Source of the DNA: Notospermus geniculatus
Lineage: Eukaryota; Nemertea; Pilidiophora; Heteronemertea; Lineidae
DNA length: 64,000 nt
Assembly: GCA_002633025.1 (NCBI GenBank)
Contig: NMRB01000069.1
Coordinates: 390,446-454,445, forward strand
Reading direction: 5' to 3'
Shown: piece after piece, positions 21,780 to 43,482 of the stretch
Numbering within the stretch: position 1 is the first letter of the stretch
How the letters are laid out: each line of letters starts with the position of its first letter
The notes under the pieces: generated by a model
What the model saw: the letters and a program-made list of their open reading frames with translations, nothing else
Told to the model about the DNA's origin: nothing
Databases searched by the model: none
Made by a program: the position numbers and the translations under genes

Positions 21780-24700
21780 ATGGCTCCCAAGCACCACAAA
21801 CTTGCGGTTTATGACGAATTACTCGGACATTTAGAGGGAATACTGTTCCAAATTCCAGTGGTATCTTTCATAGATCGCCATTGTTTAAGTAGGTTCACAC
21901 GTTCATTTCGTATTTTGGCATTTTCTCTTTTTCTGTTTGCAGTACCGGTAGGCCTAGAGTGGATGATCATGATTGATGTGCATTCATCCATTCCACCCAT
22001 CATGTCCATGCATAGGCCTAAACAGCCTAGGAATGCTAGGGGGCCCTACTGCCATCATCATGATAATCATGATAATAGGTCTACATACATGATATTGCCA
22101 TTCATTGCATTGGATTGTGATTAGGCCAAGGGCAGGCCTAGATTGTCACATGCATGCTGTGCCTTCTCTTGTACATTTGTAGGCTACATACATGTAGTCC
22201 ATAGGCCTAGGCCTATGTAGCCTATTCTTTCTTTTTTTGCCATAGGCCTAGCTAGTAGGGGCCTATCTTTGTATAATAAAATTCAGAGCAATAAATAGTA
22301 GGCCTATTATTATTATTATGAGTTGTTTGACTGACTCCAGTCCAGTCCATCTCCTACCGTACCCATCCGCACCGGCGACATGCAGCGATGTTAACTATGG
22401 ACCATGGAGCGATATCGACCAACAGGCTTGCCTTCGGCCGTAACCATGATGATGATGATGAAATAGGAGAAAAAGGGAGGAGGCCTAGTATTAGGCCTAT
22501 AGGGCCTACGAGATCTGTCATATCTGTAGATCATCGCCATAAAAACAGCACAGATCCAGCTCAGTCTTTTCTGGAATCTCTACTAGAAAGTGCCTGAGGA
22601 AGACCCTGCTTGGGGTCCAAAATTTGCAAGATTCGGAGACGACTTTTCTTATTCATCATTTTGTGTGTCGTTCTTTGTGCTTTATTTTGGATATCTTTTG
22701 TTATACTGAGAGAGTACCTATGTAGATATTATTTGTCAGTGATAAACAAGTCAATCTCAACATGATTGTTTGTGAGCAAATATTTGCATAAAATGTGAGA
22801 TTTTCTTACTTTTCACACCATATTTTATGTGGGTCACTTACCTGCACTTGGCGGTCTGGTGACCATGAAACCCAAAATAACTATTGAAGACGAGGGTCGT
22901 TGTAACACCCTTCATCTGCAGAGGCCAAGCATAACAGCCAGCTCCCAAGCTGCAGAATTTTGCTCCATTCTGGCCTGATCCGGCATCATGAGCATGCATG
23001 TCATGATGTCCAGCATGTCCACTTCTGACTCCTCAATTGGGACTCTCTGAACATGCTGATTATAAGTCAGTGAATCACTGTCAGTGAAAGTGAACATGGT
23101 GAAGTGATGCCTAGGCATTAGTGTTATACTTTCAACCTCAACTCAAAATGATACATGCACAGAAGAATTAAAATGATGCAGAATGAATGGGCTGTGAACC
23201 AGTTGTAGAATTTACTGGAAAATGATTTATTAAGCAATTTTCATAGTGAGCAGGTAGGTTATTTATTCTAGCTACATACATGTATTGTATTTCTTGAATA
23301 TCATGCATAAGGCAGATTACCATTGTCAATGGCATGTAGCGTTGGTCCAGGGGCATGAAAAACCAATGGTTTTGTCTTATAGCCATGGCAACGTATACAA
23401 TGTACATGTAGTTACCGGTATGTTCAATATAAATGCAGTTGTCTCAGAGACTGCTCCAGGGACCAGTTGAATGTAATTGACGTCAGGATTTATTGATTTA
23501 GAACCACTTTGATCATAGATATTATAACAGCAATATCTCATCATGATAATTGCGTGTTACTTGAAGCCAATCAGGGGTCAGGCGGATCAAAAAATTATTG
23601 CCAAAATGAAATTAACCGATGCTGCATAACACCACCTCTTGTTGACTAGAATAGAGGGCTCCAGGTTGGTGTCCGATGGACCAAGCCATTTTCATAGTGA
23701 AATAAATGATTCTAGAGGTCAGATTAGAAAACGGCATCTGTAAGCTTATCTGTTGTACAAAAATCTTACCATCTGAGAATTGATTTCACAGATACTCTGG
23801 TTCAGTGTAGTGGCACACATTGCAACCTGTCTTGTACCATAATTCACCACTGGAGTGACACTCAGTGAAAATCTCACTTCAATGGAAATCATTACCTTCT
23901 TTTGTTGTCATGCAGTTGCCATGGAGACCCCTACCACGTTTGTAATTGCAACACATTTGCTGATAATCATCTGTGGGTGGTCATTGATGGATGAAATGGA
24001 AAAAACCTTGCAGGACATCCTATTTGTAATAGATACAATGTATCTGTTTTTCCCAATCAGTCCATTTGGAAAACATAACTTGTTTGCAAGCAGCTCTCTT
24101 TTGAGTATCTATACAAAATATTTTGTGGACTATCAAGAGGGGAAAATGGCATGCATTTGTAGCTGTTAACAAAACCTGCCTTTTCAAGTTGGTCGCCAAC
24201 TCAAGGTGCTGTAAACTCTAGTAAATATTCTATATTGTTGAACATTACGCATGTTATTGACTAAGGTGAACTGGTTAGGCAATTTCGAGCAAGCAATCGA
24301 GGCATTTCATAATAATGTACAACTAACTAGGTCCTACACATGTCCAATAAATAAGTCTTTAGTACATTCTTTGTCATGTTTATCCTGCAGGTTGGTGGCA
24401 TGGATAAGTAGAAATATCGTATGGTGACATTTCTGCATGGATTAAGTGTACGATTTTGCTATTAAAATTGCTCTAAATAATTCAGCGTGTTCTACACAAA
24501 ACATTCTTCTAAAACGTATTGATCATATACCCGGTAAGCATTTTTTCAGCATAGCTTGCATGTATAAAATCATCATAATAATCTTCTTATGGCGCCTGAC
24601 ATATGCAGTACCGGTTACTGTTTGCCTTTTCCCAGAAGATTTTTTGCCCAGCTTGCTGTTTGCATCCCCAACAGTGCTTATGGCAAGAATATTTGAATAA

Positions 24701-27700
24701 GACAGTAAATCCCCCCCATAAATCCCCCCCCCCCCCCCGAGATGCTTGTCCATTTTTACCATGAAGAACTAGGGTGATGGAAAGACCCATCAAATTCTGA
24801 AGGCCTCTGACTCTACTGGTTAGGAGAAGCTATCCATGTGTGCACAGGACAGGGATAAACACCAGGGAAAGTCAAGGCGACTCCAGCATTAGCAAATATG
24901 AATTCCCTATACCTCAGGAATTATCTTGCTTTCATTTCAGTTTTTGACCCTGATAATGATGAAGACAACCCTGAATATATAAAAGTATGGGACCAGTACA
25001 AGAAAATGGTGAGTTCCAATCAGGATTGGTCAGATTAACAAAGTCAAAATGCAAGCTGAAATTGGCCACCGCCAACATTTACTGCATAGGTCTACATCAT
25101 GTTCGGTATAAAAACTGCGTATATAACAAACTTTGGTTTGGTTTATGTCTTCTGAAGTTTGAGGGACTTGCCCTCATTTAGTTTTGGGCTTTTCACTAAA
25201 TTGCAAACCAATTTCTGAATTGGATTGGAAGACGGACACCAAATTATCAGCATGTCACATCGAAAGCCATGGATTATGTGTTACTGTTCTGATAAGGTAC
25301 ATGTAATTGGAATGATAACTTGATATCCCCAGGTGTCCCAGTTATTGGAAGGTTTCAGAGAAGATTGTGCCCTTACACATGAGCAGATCATAAAGACACT
25401 GAAACAGATTGACAAAGAAATAGATCTGCACGATAAGGTGAGCTTTTTTGTGGATCAGTTGGTTGTGGTGAATATGCAGGGAGAGGGAAGAACCAGTAAG
25501 AAAAATTGTACTGTCGATCAGCGTTATTTGTGAGGCTCACGCAGCTCAGAATCAAACTGGCCTCTTCACGCAAGGTCACTGGTGTTTCCAGTGTGCCAAG
25601 CTCCATCTCTGGCAGTTAGAAATGGAGATTTGAAGCAGCGAGTTGTTGACATTTTCTTCTTATCATTAATACCTAACTTGGTCTTGTGCTGGACAGAGGT
25701 CAAGAAATATACCCCTATTCTTCATTCCAGAGTGTATTTGAACAGATGTTTGCCACAGAGAGTTACAAAGTGTTTGTGAATATGATGGCAAGGAAGAACA
25801 CAGAATTACAACAACAGGTAAGGGGCTGAGCAGTTATAGAAAACAAAGACAGGGACATTACTTGCATATCCCAAGCAATGTCAGTGTCTCACTTCATTAG
25901 TCAGCATTGAATGACTCTCAGTTGTAACTAGGATGGTAACTTCTGACAGACAAGCTATCTAGGAAGGGGTTGAACTTGAGCTATTAATGTGATAGAAATC
26001 ATGCTATCTTCCGCTGTAATGTGTACGAGTTGAATCACCCTGCAGATTTGACAATTATCAGCACATTTTCATTTTCAGGTTATTCTAGTCATTTTAAGTC
26101 AGACTGGTAGTGTGCCAGACATCTGCGTTCCCGGTGATGTGGATGACTTTAAAAAGAAGACAGCAAAAACGCCAGAGCAACAGGACGCAGGAGGCGGTGG
26201 TGCCATGATCAGCGAAGATGCCATATTAGCTGCCGTCCTAAAGTAAGACACATTTTACTTATGGAAGCCAAAACTTGTGCATCGCACAGTGTAAAAAGCT
26301 TTCAGATTGTCATGATAAGCGAGTTTTGATTTTGATTTTGATTTTCCTGAATTCAGAAAATCGAAAGAAGAATACGAGGCCCAGCAGGCAAAACAGAAGA
26401 AGAATACTGAGGCTGAAATGACTAAGGCTTTGGAACTGTCCAAACAAGAAGTGCCTAAACTACAACAACAGCATCAGACACAGCAAGAGAAACTTGCACA
26501 GGTATGGGTTTATTAAGGTCATTATGGGTTACACGTAGCTCTGTCGCCAAACAGAGCAGTCAGCCATGTTTATCACCAAAAGACAGCAGCAAAGTTGTAA
26601 TGAACCAAAACAATACAATATAAAATTCTCCTGATTGGTACTCAGTGAACCATGAATTGTTCTGCTAGGCATTGAATTGGACAGTACATGTTGCTCTTGG
26701 TCAGCGGACTGATTGCTCCTATTGATGACTCCTGGATCTTGAAGGCAGACAATAATCGTAGCAGTGTAACTGAAAATGACATTCTACTTTTATGTCGCCA
26801 AAGGATAACTCCAAATAGGTATCAGAAAACATGTCAAAATAATGTTTTGTTCTGAAGTAACCCAACACCCTAATAATTTTGATTTCAGATTACGCTACCA
26901 ACAGCATCAAGTTGAATGAACTCTGATAGCATTTACAGCAGTTTTATTTGACTATTTTAAATTTAGGCAATGCAGGAGTGTGCCCATGATGACCCTCCTG
27001 TTGCAGAGAAACAAGCTGGCGCCACCAAGCCTAAGGAGGCAACCAAGGTGAAAGCATGCACTGTATCTCTCTATCATTATTATTTAGTTCATGGGTGTGT
27101 TTTTTTTGGAATTAATTTCAGAAGTGACTGAGCTGAGCATACGGGTACTATACCAGTATCTTTTTGAAGGACTGAAGTTGGAGAGTATCAAAAATGCAAC
27201 AGAATGCCTATTACATTCCTCCCCATAGATTTTACAACATAACCCTCTTTACAGTTTTATTTTGTCCGTTTGTACTTTTGATGTTGTCAATACTACAACA
27301 GTTTCAACTGCATTTTGTAACCACACGTACTCATAGGGAATCTCATTCTAGTTTCTCATTGCCATCACAAGATCTTGCAATGTTTGTGGTTTTGCAAATC
27401 ATTAACTTTACCTGGTGATGTGTAATTACCGTTTGCAAGTTTTAAAACTGTTACCGACACAGATATTTTTTTCGACTTTGTGCACCAAGGCCAAACCACG
27501 AACAAAGACATCCGTGATTGCTGATATTCATGATATCAAGAATGAACTGGAATGTCTCGCTGGACCTGGTTATAGTAGTCCAAAAATCAAGCGACCGTTT
27601 GCTGCAGAGAGGCAATCTGCAGAAAAAATGCAGTCAGTCGTTCAAACTGAAGCTGCTCGGAAACCAAAAACTGATGAAGCACACACAGCTGCTGAACAGC

Positions 27701-29582
27701 CAATATCAGCTGGACAACCAATACCCAATGAATCTGAAGCAGACACCATGCCCCCTGCTGATGATCCATTGATAACGGGAGAGGTATGGCTAAGTGTCAT
27801 GCACACCTATCCTTTAAACATCGATGGTGTCGTACCCACACACATCCTAATAAATTTTAGTTTTGCACAAAATCTCAGCCACCAACATAATCGGTACCAT
27901 TTTGTCTTCTTTTTCTTTAACCATTTTAGGGTGAGGCATTCAGTCCTGAAATGGTCAAGACGCATGACGAAAACGACTTACATGCTTTATTTAGCTGCAT
28001 GTCACTATTCATTTGCAGAAACCTGTTCAATCGATACAACACTCAACAGTTGATTTTCTGGAATGCATGCATGTTTCTCGAAGCACTTACATAGTTAGTT
28101 CTACTCAGACTGTGCAGTTGCCAGTTCTCTTAAAAGCACCAGATATGTCCAGTTAGAAAATGGGGCAATTGAAGTCACAGTTTACTGTCACTTTTCACTT
28201 GTGAGGTTGTCAGAAGGCGAAAGAAATAATATTATACTCCGCGACTTCTTTTCTAAACTATTGAAGAAATGAGATGATTTTTTGACAAAATCAAACAAAT
28301 TCTTCAGACCCACTTAACTGGATTTTTCATTTCTTATATTTTCAGACACAACAAATAAAATCACATTTCCCATCACAAGTCGGTCTTTATCTATTTTGGG
28401 GTAATGATGATTTCTTCTGTTTATGCAGGCAATGCAAGATCTGACCTTGGAAGCATCTCCAAAGCAGGCTGCACCAAAGTCAACAAAAAGACCAGAGCCT
28501 CAGAAACCAGTAAGTTTCAATTTTTGCATGCTCAGAGAATGCGGGAGTCAGAAAATCTAGCCAGAACTTATCCCAGTGTCTTTACATTTTAAGCAATTCG
28601 AGGGGGGCTAGGGGCCCGGACCCCCTTACTTGATGGGATACTACCACCAGTCCAATTCAATCTACACTCACTCCCAGTGAGGTCTGGTGCTCAGCCCAGT
28701 CAACTTAAGGCATCATGTCCCTTGGCCAGCAGCACACCAGAATCATACCCTTTGTCAAATTTTTCAGTCTTCTGAAGCAGCCAGGGCGCCTGCCATCAAG
28801 ATAACCAATGAGCAAGCAGCAGCCAACTGGCTTTCCAGTGCCATGAAAGATATGGACAGCCCAAGTGTCACGAAGGTTGCTGTAAGTTGATATTGATGGA
28901 AAAGTTACTTTGTGGATATGGGCAGAAGCAGACGTCTTATCTCCAGATCTGCCAGAGTGGTGAAGTGCAGCCCTTTATCACCTCTCTGACTTTGGGTTCA
29001 GTTCCCAGTTTGATACCCTCCTTGCTCAAGCAATGGAGATCTAAGTCTCTGTGACTTTGCAGTAGATTACCGAGTTTTCAAATATTGATCATCGAGGCAG
29101 TGATGATGTCTTTGACAATCATATCTCCCTGAATGTATGGAACCAGACAGGGGAAGGGGTTAGGCAATGCTGTGAAGTGGAAACAAAAGTTGACATTGTT
29201 CTTTGTGCATGATGACATAGGGAGTGAGTGTGAAGAGGTCCTGACATCCTCAGTCATGTGTTCTGGCATGTGAAGGTTAGGCAGTAAAGGTGTACTCAAT
29301 TTCATTTTCCAGGCGGGGTATTCAAACATGTCAGAAGAGGAACTCAAACAGCGCCAAAATTTCCTCAAAGAACAGCGTGATAAATTACTGAAGATGAAAC
29401 AAGAGGAGAGAGAGAAACGATACCTGACTGCAGAAAAAACGTCCGCCCGTCCAATGTCTGCTCGTGCAGGCAGATCAGCCATGAAAAATGACACCGGCGG
29501 CCCAGCTGTTGACCAGAAAACATTAGACATGCGTAAAGCCATTGCTAGTAAACTTAAAGAAGAGGTGATTGGTAAGCACTGA
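21780..29582 (+). CDS. CFAP36: CFAP36 (CCDC104), ARL3-binding BART-domain ciliary protein
   Basis: Exons: 21780-21888, 24941-25008, 25333-25437, 25731-25817, 26079-26242, 26357-26501, 26967-27047, 27490-27783, 28429-28509, 28768-28881, 29313-29582; phases agree and give about 505 aa. Exons 1-5 encode the BART-like helical domain (LGHLEGILFQIPVVSFIDRH, then IFDPDNDED, VSQLLEGFRED, FVNMMARKNTELQ). LKKSKEEYEAQQAKQKK (exons 5-6) starts the coiled coil. The last exon has ELKQRQNFLKEQRDKLLKMK and ends KLKEEVIGKH, close to the vertebrate end. Family role: CFAP36 binds GTP-ARL3 through the BART-like fold and acts in cilia. The human protein is about 340 aa; the excess is a Lys/Pro/Ala-rich linker in exons 7-10. 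The exon 8 acceptor could also be at 27463 (nine more codons). An alternative last exon is possible at 31695. Confidence 0.93.
24724..24739. repeat. Poly-C tract
   Basis: Uninterrupted C run in CFAP36 intron 1, preceded by shorter CCCCCCC runs. Length is prone to sequencing error. A comparable G run occurs at about 9731-9740. Confidence 0.8.
28930..29065 (+). mobile_element. Candidate tRNA-derived SINE
   Basis: Carries CCAGAGTGGTGAAGTGCAG, which has the feel of an A-box region, and GGTTCAGTTCCCAG as a B-box-like block about 50 bp later. It lies in the last CFAP36 intron. The layout matches the candidates at 10285 and 11470. Confidence 0.45.
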
Positions 29583-30098
29583 TGTTTGTGTGAGATGTTG
29601 TCTACTCTTCACGTCAGTGCACTTTCACAGGTTCCCTATAACGGGAATATGAGAATTTCTCCTGATGAGCTACCTGTTCATTTTGTTTGTGCAAATCTAT
29701 TGAAATATTCTGCACCATGTTCTGCATCCTGTCTGCACAGAGGCTCCAAAATGATCTCGTATGTCAACTTCCCTCTCTTTCGTCTGTGGAGACAGTGGGA
29801 GCGAGCACTATAGAACCCCTCATTACCATTTTCAGTGCACTCTTTTATTTGTGATGATCATCATTTCAATTTTTCCGAGATCAAAGCTGTAAACTCTATC
29901 AAAAACATTTACAAATCCTTCCATTAAGTGTATCATTGACATCCAAATTATATGGCCTGTTGCCTTTTCCAAAGAATTCATTCCTACTGATGATGAGATT
30001 GAAAAAGCCGTCCAATTATTATTTAAACCAATCGGCAAAGGTTGAATCATGACATATTTTCACTTAGAACTATTGTATATTGATGATATCCTGTCTAC

Positions 30099-30104
30099 AA
30101 TAAA
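30099..30104 (+). terminator. Polyadenylation signal, CFAP36 proximal
   Basis: AATAAA about 515 bp after the stop at 29582, followed by T-rich sequence. Fits the unspliced last-exon form. Confidence 0.5.
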
Positions 30105-30473
30105 TGTGCCAATGATAAATATTGTACTCAAGAAGTAGACCAACTGTATTATAATGTAGGTACAGTGCATGAAGTCCGACTTCAGACCAAATACATGTCC
30201 GACCTTGAGAGTACATCGTCATGTACCGGTGTAAAGCATTAAACAACAGGTTTGAATCCTCTCAGCTGACTATTACGCCAATGGCTGCTCTTGTTGTTTC
30301 TGACAGAGCACAATATTCATGGACATGAGTGGAATTTACATTTGAATTTTGAAATAGCTTATTTGATCTCTTGTCTAGTCAAATTCAATTTGCAGTATTC
30401 TACAGGGTAGCCCAGAAAATTGTCCCCTACTGTTTCAAGGACATTTATGTTGGCACCTGTTAAAAACCGTAGT

Positions 30474-30535
30474 TTGAACAGTGCATAGCTTGAACAGTGC
30501 ATAGCTTGAACAGTGTATAGTTGAACAGTGTTCAA
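30474..30535. repeat. Short tandem repeat TTGAACAGTGCATAGC
   Basis: Three to four adjacent copies of an 18-bp unit, the last ones degenerate. Downstream of CFAP36. No coding sense. Confidence 0.75.
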
Positions 30536-31694
30536 AACATAGTGCATTATCTATCCACAAATACAAGACGTAAAGAAATGGGTCCTCTCCATGTGAGCTT
30601 TCCACGAAAAAGTGTGCTCTCAATGGGCAATTCACCCCAACTGGTTTCCTAACAACTTATGCCAAGGCGAATCACACGTACAACTGCCCATAGTTTATGG
30701 GTCGAATTGCCCATAGAAAGCCAATTCCCATGAGAAAACCTCTCACGCAGAGGCACCTTTTTCTGCCATACATTGTACATGTATAGTTTATGACATATAA
30801 AACCGTCCATTTTATATTGCCTACTTATGCACACACAATATAATCCTAGATTGCTGTTTTGATAGAAACAATGTCATATTTTAGTCTGAGTCCAAGATTC
30901 TTGTTAATACTTATATCATGATGGCTGTGAATAAATACAGATACATGTACACATATTATTTTTCTGTCTATCCTTATTTTCTCTCATAAAGTTCCGAGTC
31001 TACTGATTCACTTTCTGCCAAGTTCACTGTTTCAGTTTTCCTGTTCATTTTGCTTGCACAATTCCTCTAGGCAACAATATGGGACAGACCTTCTACACAA
31101 CCTCAGTCATGGTAGAGTTCCTTCTTGCTTGTACTGATGAACTCAAATTAGGGGCCAGAGCACGAGTAAGACTGCGCCTGGAGTTGAACATTTCTTGGAG
31201 TAAAAGCATCTGCACAATGGGGACCTCAGCCCAAAGCCTCAATAGGTGTCACTAGTGGTTAAAACTATTGAAATGAAACTGACTTCCCGGTCCTGATCAA
31301 TTTCCCACACAAAAAGGCGTCCATTGTATAGGACGGGGTTTTGGTGTGCTGCCCTCTATCGTGGCTAGGGTCCCCATTGGAAATGAGGGTTACCCACAGG
31401 TTGTTTGTGGAGGACACTGAAAGGCTGGGTTTGAGGAAACTGTACCCATTACAATGCAAGTTCCACACCCTAGAGAAAAAGGGCAAAAGCGAGCAAGGTA
31501 GGAGGAATACTATTGGTTACATAGAGCATCATCATGCATCATGGGGAGTTGGAACTACAACAGGTTTGTACCAGGTACATGTACCTCTTGATGTCTCACA
31601 AACTTTGAGTGACCTCTTCACCACACATCCACGCCTACTTTCCACAACCCCTAAAATATGTCATTTTCTACATCTGATTTAATTGCATTTTCAG

Positions 31695-31763
31695 GGCACA
31701 CGCTCTGACAAAAAGCGATCTGCCCAGCTCTGGAATGACTTAATGAACTCGCTCCTGGAGTAG
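31695..31763 (+). other. Candidate alternative CFAP36 terminal exon
   Basis: Preceded by CATTTTCAG and open in phase 0 from 31695 (GTRSDKKRSAQLWNDLMN, then SLLE) to a stop at 31763. A phase-0 donor GAG|GTGATT exists in the last CFAP36 exon after 29564, so the ordinary VIGKH end could be replaced. AATAAA at 32681 would serve it. From the stronger donor GTAAGC (29571) the frame would instead stop after GHTL. Unproven; read evidence is needed to choose. Confidence 0.3.
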
Positions 31764-32680
31764 GCCTACATTTACTTGAAGGCCAGCTACAGTTTGGGTT
31801 TATCCACCTCTCTTGAATGGAGGTCTAGATGAGACCTACTGCTCTGATAACACGGAATGACCGACTCAACAGCCACATGACTCATGATGAGGTCAAACAT
31901 TACTAACAGAATGGTGGTGCCATCTATGACACTTACTTATTCCAACAGGGTCAAGACAGTCCTACAGAAATACTTTCGTGTGCTGTATACATGTATTGGC
32001 AACTTTTCTGTAGCCACTGATGACTGGTTTGATTACATATTGTATCTATCTTTCTTTCAGCTATGGAGGAAGGCATGTAGAAGGAACTATCCCCATATTC
32101 TTCCAAGTTCCCCACCGAGACCTAGAGGCTTGCTATGAAACAGTAAAGGAAAAGTTATAGAACACATCTCCACATACATGGGAGAGAATATGAGGAAAAT
32201 GTGCAAGACAAGGCCTTAATATGTGGTGTACGCTTCTTGTACAAAATTACATCTACCGGTACTTGTACTTCAAAATTGTTGTGCGACATGCAATTCAGTT
32301 TGTCTTATTTGACACCATATAGGCCTCAGTAATATCACTCACCCAAGTCACGAAAAGTGGAGCTTACTTTTTCTTCCACAAAGCCTATCACCGCTATCTT
32401 GTGTGTTAGTAGCTATTTAGAATAGTGCCATGCATTAACACGGACATTATTGGGGATTTTGGGGGCTCACTCCTCCATGCACCCGATACAAGCGATGGTG
32501 TTATGTAGGAGTGATAACCTCAGGATGCCCATGTAACATCAGCATTTCAAGTCATGTTGTGTGTTTATGTTCTGAAGACTTCCATTTCATTTCACATTTG
32601 TGATGCAGTTTTTTGTCATGTTTGCCAGCATTTGCTAGTGTTTGTAACCTTCTTCACCTGAAAAGTACAAGTGTTCTGCA

Positions 32681-32686
32681 AATAAA
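32681..32686 (+). terminator. Polyadenylation signal, distal CFAP36 candidate
   Basis: AATAAA downstream of the candidate exon at 31695, within 430 bp of the opposing PPP4R3 signal. Confidence 0.4.
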
Positions 32687-33106
32687 TCAAAATGTTATTA
32701 TAAGTCACACACATGTAGTTGTTCGAACAACTGAAAAGTTCATCCATGACTGAAATGGAAAATAGTGTTAGTTACATATGTACAACATGATTTTCTCCAG
32801 CTTGTGTCAAATTAAGAGCACTCTATACCAGCCAGTGAAAACAACAATTGAGACAGCATGTTATATCAGAAGATACCAAGCCATCAGACTTGGATTTGGA
32901 AGAAGAAATTGGAAGGTTATACACATAGGCAACTCCCCATCACACACATAGGCAACTCCCCATCACACAAAGTACTCGCAATATTGTGGAAAAAATAACC
33001 GGATTGGTCACATAATTTCAAAGCAAGCACGTAAAGAGCAACATACAGGAGAACATCAAGAAACAATATTAAAGGAAAACAAGAAATATGTATAAAGCTT
33101 CACTTA

Positions 33107-33112
33107 TTTATT
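33107..33112 (-). terminator. Polyadenylation signal, PPP4R3 candidate
   Basis: TTTATT on the plus strand reads AATAAA on the minus strand, inside AATAAATAAG. It would give PPP4R3 a 3' UTR of about 2.5 kb. Nearer signals were not searched exhaustively. Confidence 0.45.
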
Positions 33113-35652
33113 AACTTGGTTATCATTTTACAAGATAAAAATCCCTTACGGGCTACAAAATGTACGAGGAGATGGAAATAGTTCTGAATTTACATTTTCA
33201 TGATCCTAGCCACGTCAAGCCACAAAGGGCGATCCCACCATAAAACATTCTGTACATACCTAAGCTCATTCCTCACGTGCAAAAATACCCACTGGGTGTT
33301 TATGCTACTAATATACAGGTTTGTACACTGTGCCTTAATGAAATGACCCGATGCAAAATGAAGGATTCCCGCATGGCAGCAAATCCAATACCATCCCCAA
33401 CTTTCGTATCTTGATCCGAGAGCATTTTGAGAACGAAAGGGAACCAGCAGTGCTGATGCCTGCAACACCATTCACATCACTCATTGACTCTCAACACGCC
33501 ACTCTACCATTTGGCACGATTTTTAAATTTCGTGCCAGCTCACCAAACGGAGTCCAGAACTACGACAGTATTTGTCAGCTCAGCATTTCACGAATTTGGA
33601 ATTAGGAAATCAGACAGTGAAAGCTTCCTATAAAACTGGTAGAAACCTCTGGAGTTCTGGTGTTTTGAGGGTTAATTACCTCAACGAACCACTTTCTATT
33701 CCCTCTTGATCAGAACAACTTGACGAGGACTTGAATTTCTTCGGGTATAATGCACAACATCATGACACGATACATGTGTAGCTACATGTATGTAAATCAG
33801 GAGAAACTTTTCAAGTGAAATATACTCATAACTGTAGGTATAATTGTTGATTTCATTATCGTCAAGTGACATTTACTTAGCTGTATGTTAATTTCACTGG
33901 GATTACCACCAATTGATTTAAGCCACCGGTCGGAGTTATTCCCTCAAGAAACAGGCATTTAGACATATCAAGGACTGTGCAGCTTTGAGGAGACACCGAT
34001 ATCAATCTATAGTGAAACTGTAACTCTTATATCCTTCATTTCATGTACTGGAGTAAATCGCAGGGTAAGAGAAGACCGTAGCAACTACCCGCATTTCATA
34101 AGGGCACAATGATGCCATACACGATCCTTCACTTCATGTCAGAACGTAAGACGGCACTGGGAGTGAGCTGTCCCCCGCAGAATGCTGCCTATTGCACAGC
34201 AGTTCGTTTATTGCAATCAACTGGAAAGCCTAAGGACATGAAAGGAACGAGTACAGAACTCAACTCATCCAAACTGGAAGCTACGTAGTTTGAGGTGTAT
34301 CCTGTTATTATGTTATCTTGATGCAATAAGTTTTAAATCAGTAGGACTACATGTAGGTACACGACTCATGTAATACATCCAATAGAAATTATTCTTCCAT
34401 ATTTAATTGTTTTACAAGCCCCCCGACTTCTCTGCCAACAAGGGGCTGAGGGTTTAACAGAGATCATATGGAACCTCAAGTGAAACCTCTTGACAGGACA
34501 CGTAAGAAATGGTCTGCATCAGGCCTTCTTTGGCATCGTAGCTAACAAGCCCAATGATAACATAACTTTTAGCATAAGAGACAATGTAAAGAATCAAGCC
34601 CGCTGCTTTCAAAACCACCCTCCCTCCCACTAGGATTGGGATTCAAGCATCCCTGAGTTTAGGAACGCAGGGTACAGCACCTCCCAGCCAGTGCCAATTA
34701 AAATGATTCCAACTGAGATCAAGGCACACATTATACTACCGATATTACACCGAGAACTGACCAGTGCCAGACAACTGGTTTAATCATCCAAAACTAAAAT
34801 GTATTAAAATATGTGCATTTCATACAAAATAGACACTGTTCGCACAATGTCCGATTTCTGAAAACAGCATGTCTAGCAGTAGTCAGTGGAAACATAAACA
34901 TCCAGGATACATCCTGTACAGAGATTTTTTTATGCCACTCTATAAATATGTATACCTAATCTATCATCACAACATCACTGTTGACAGCGCTACACATGGA
35001 GCATATCTAAGTCCCAAAAACAATGAATATTTATTTAGCCTCATCAAAAAGTACTATGTTCACCTGCTCACCTATTTGAATATTTCAAAATAGAACCCAT
35101 GTTCAACAAATCCCTTTTGTCCAGAATATGGGTAATATATTCTTGATTTTATTTTCATGCAGAGTGGGATTTCATGCCCCTTGCAATTTCATTCTCGCTA
35201 CTTTCTCCATAGGACAAAGCATTTGCGTCGCCCTGTATGACAAGGGAATAATTCATAGGTAGAGACCAAAGGATGCCAAGATCCACCCAGCAGATCTCTG
35301 CAATGCACCTGTTTCACAAGCCACAGGCTTCCTACCAAGGCCACAGGACAATCAGGGCCTAGAAACCAAACAGAAAGACAAAACACCCATTATCAAACCA
35401 AAATATATTCAAATCTTGAGTTATCTTCCATTTGGTTGCATTCCAAGGGAAGCGGTGTACCTCACAAGGTAGTCCCAGCAGCACCATCCACATCAACGGG
35501 ACCAGCACGAGATGAGGTTCCCTCTTCACAAGATAAATCCTGTTCCTTTATGTTGACTGTGAACCAAGCAGAGGATCCAACTGTGGCAAGGTGACATGCT
35601 TGAAATGACGACACATCCATACAAGATTCCCAACCAAAACAACTCTGGCCCT

Positions 35653-43474
<7,822 letters not shown>

Positions 43475-43482
<8 letters not shown>

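Larger units (their letters stand above)
29583..35652. other. CFAP36/PPP4R3 tail-to-tail spacer and 3' UTRs
   Basis: No recognisable independent gene. Plus-strand AATAAA occurs at 30099-30104 and 32681-32686. The minus-strand signal at 33107-33112 could end a PPP4R3 3' UTR of about 2.5 kb. Contents include a candidate alternative CFAP36 exon (31695-31763), short tandem repeats near 30474-30535 and a 23-bp direct repeat near 32930-32975. Open frames here match no family I know. Confidence 0.55.

Noticed and set aside
27415-28053. 212-codon open frame as a separate gene
   Set aside because: Only 27490-27783 makes sense, as CFAP36 exon 8; the rest reads through introns.
27931-28094. Additional CFAP36 exon starting GEAFSPEM
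   Set aside because: There is a good acceptor before it, but no clear in-phase donor, and the frame then reads unlike the family.
31341-31682. 113-codon open frame downstream of CFAP36
   Set aside because: No recognisable domain, no splice support and ordinary composition for noncoding DNA.
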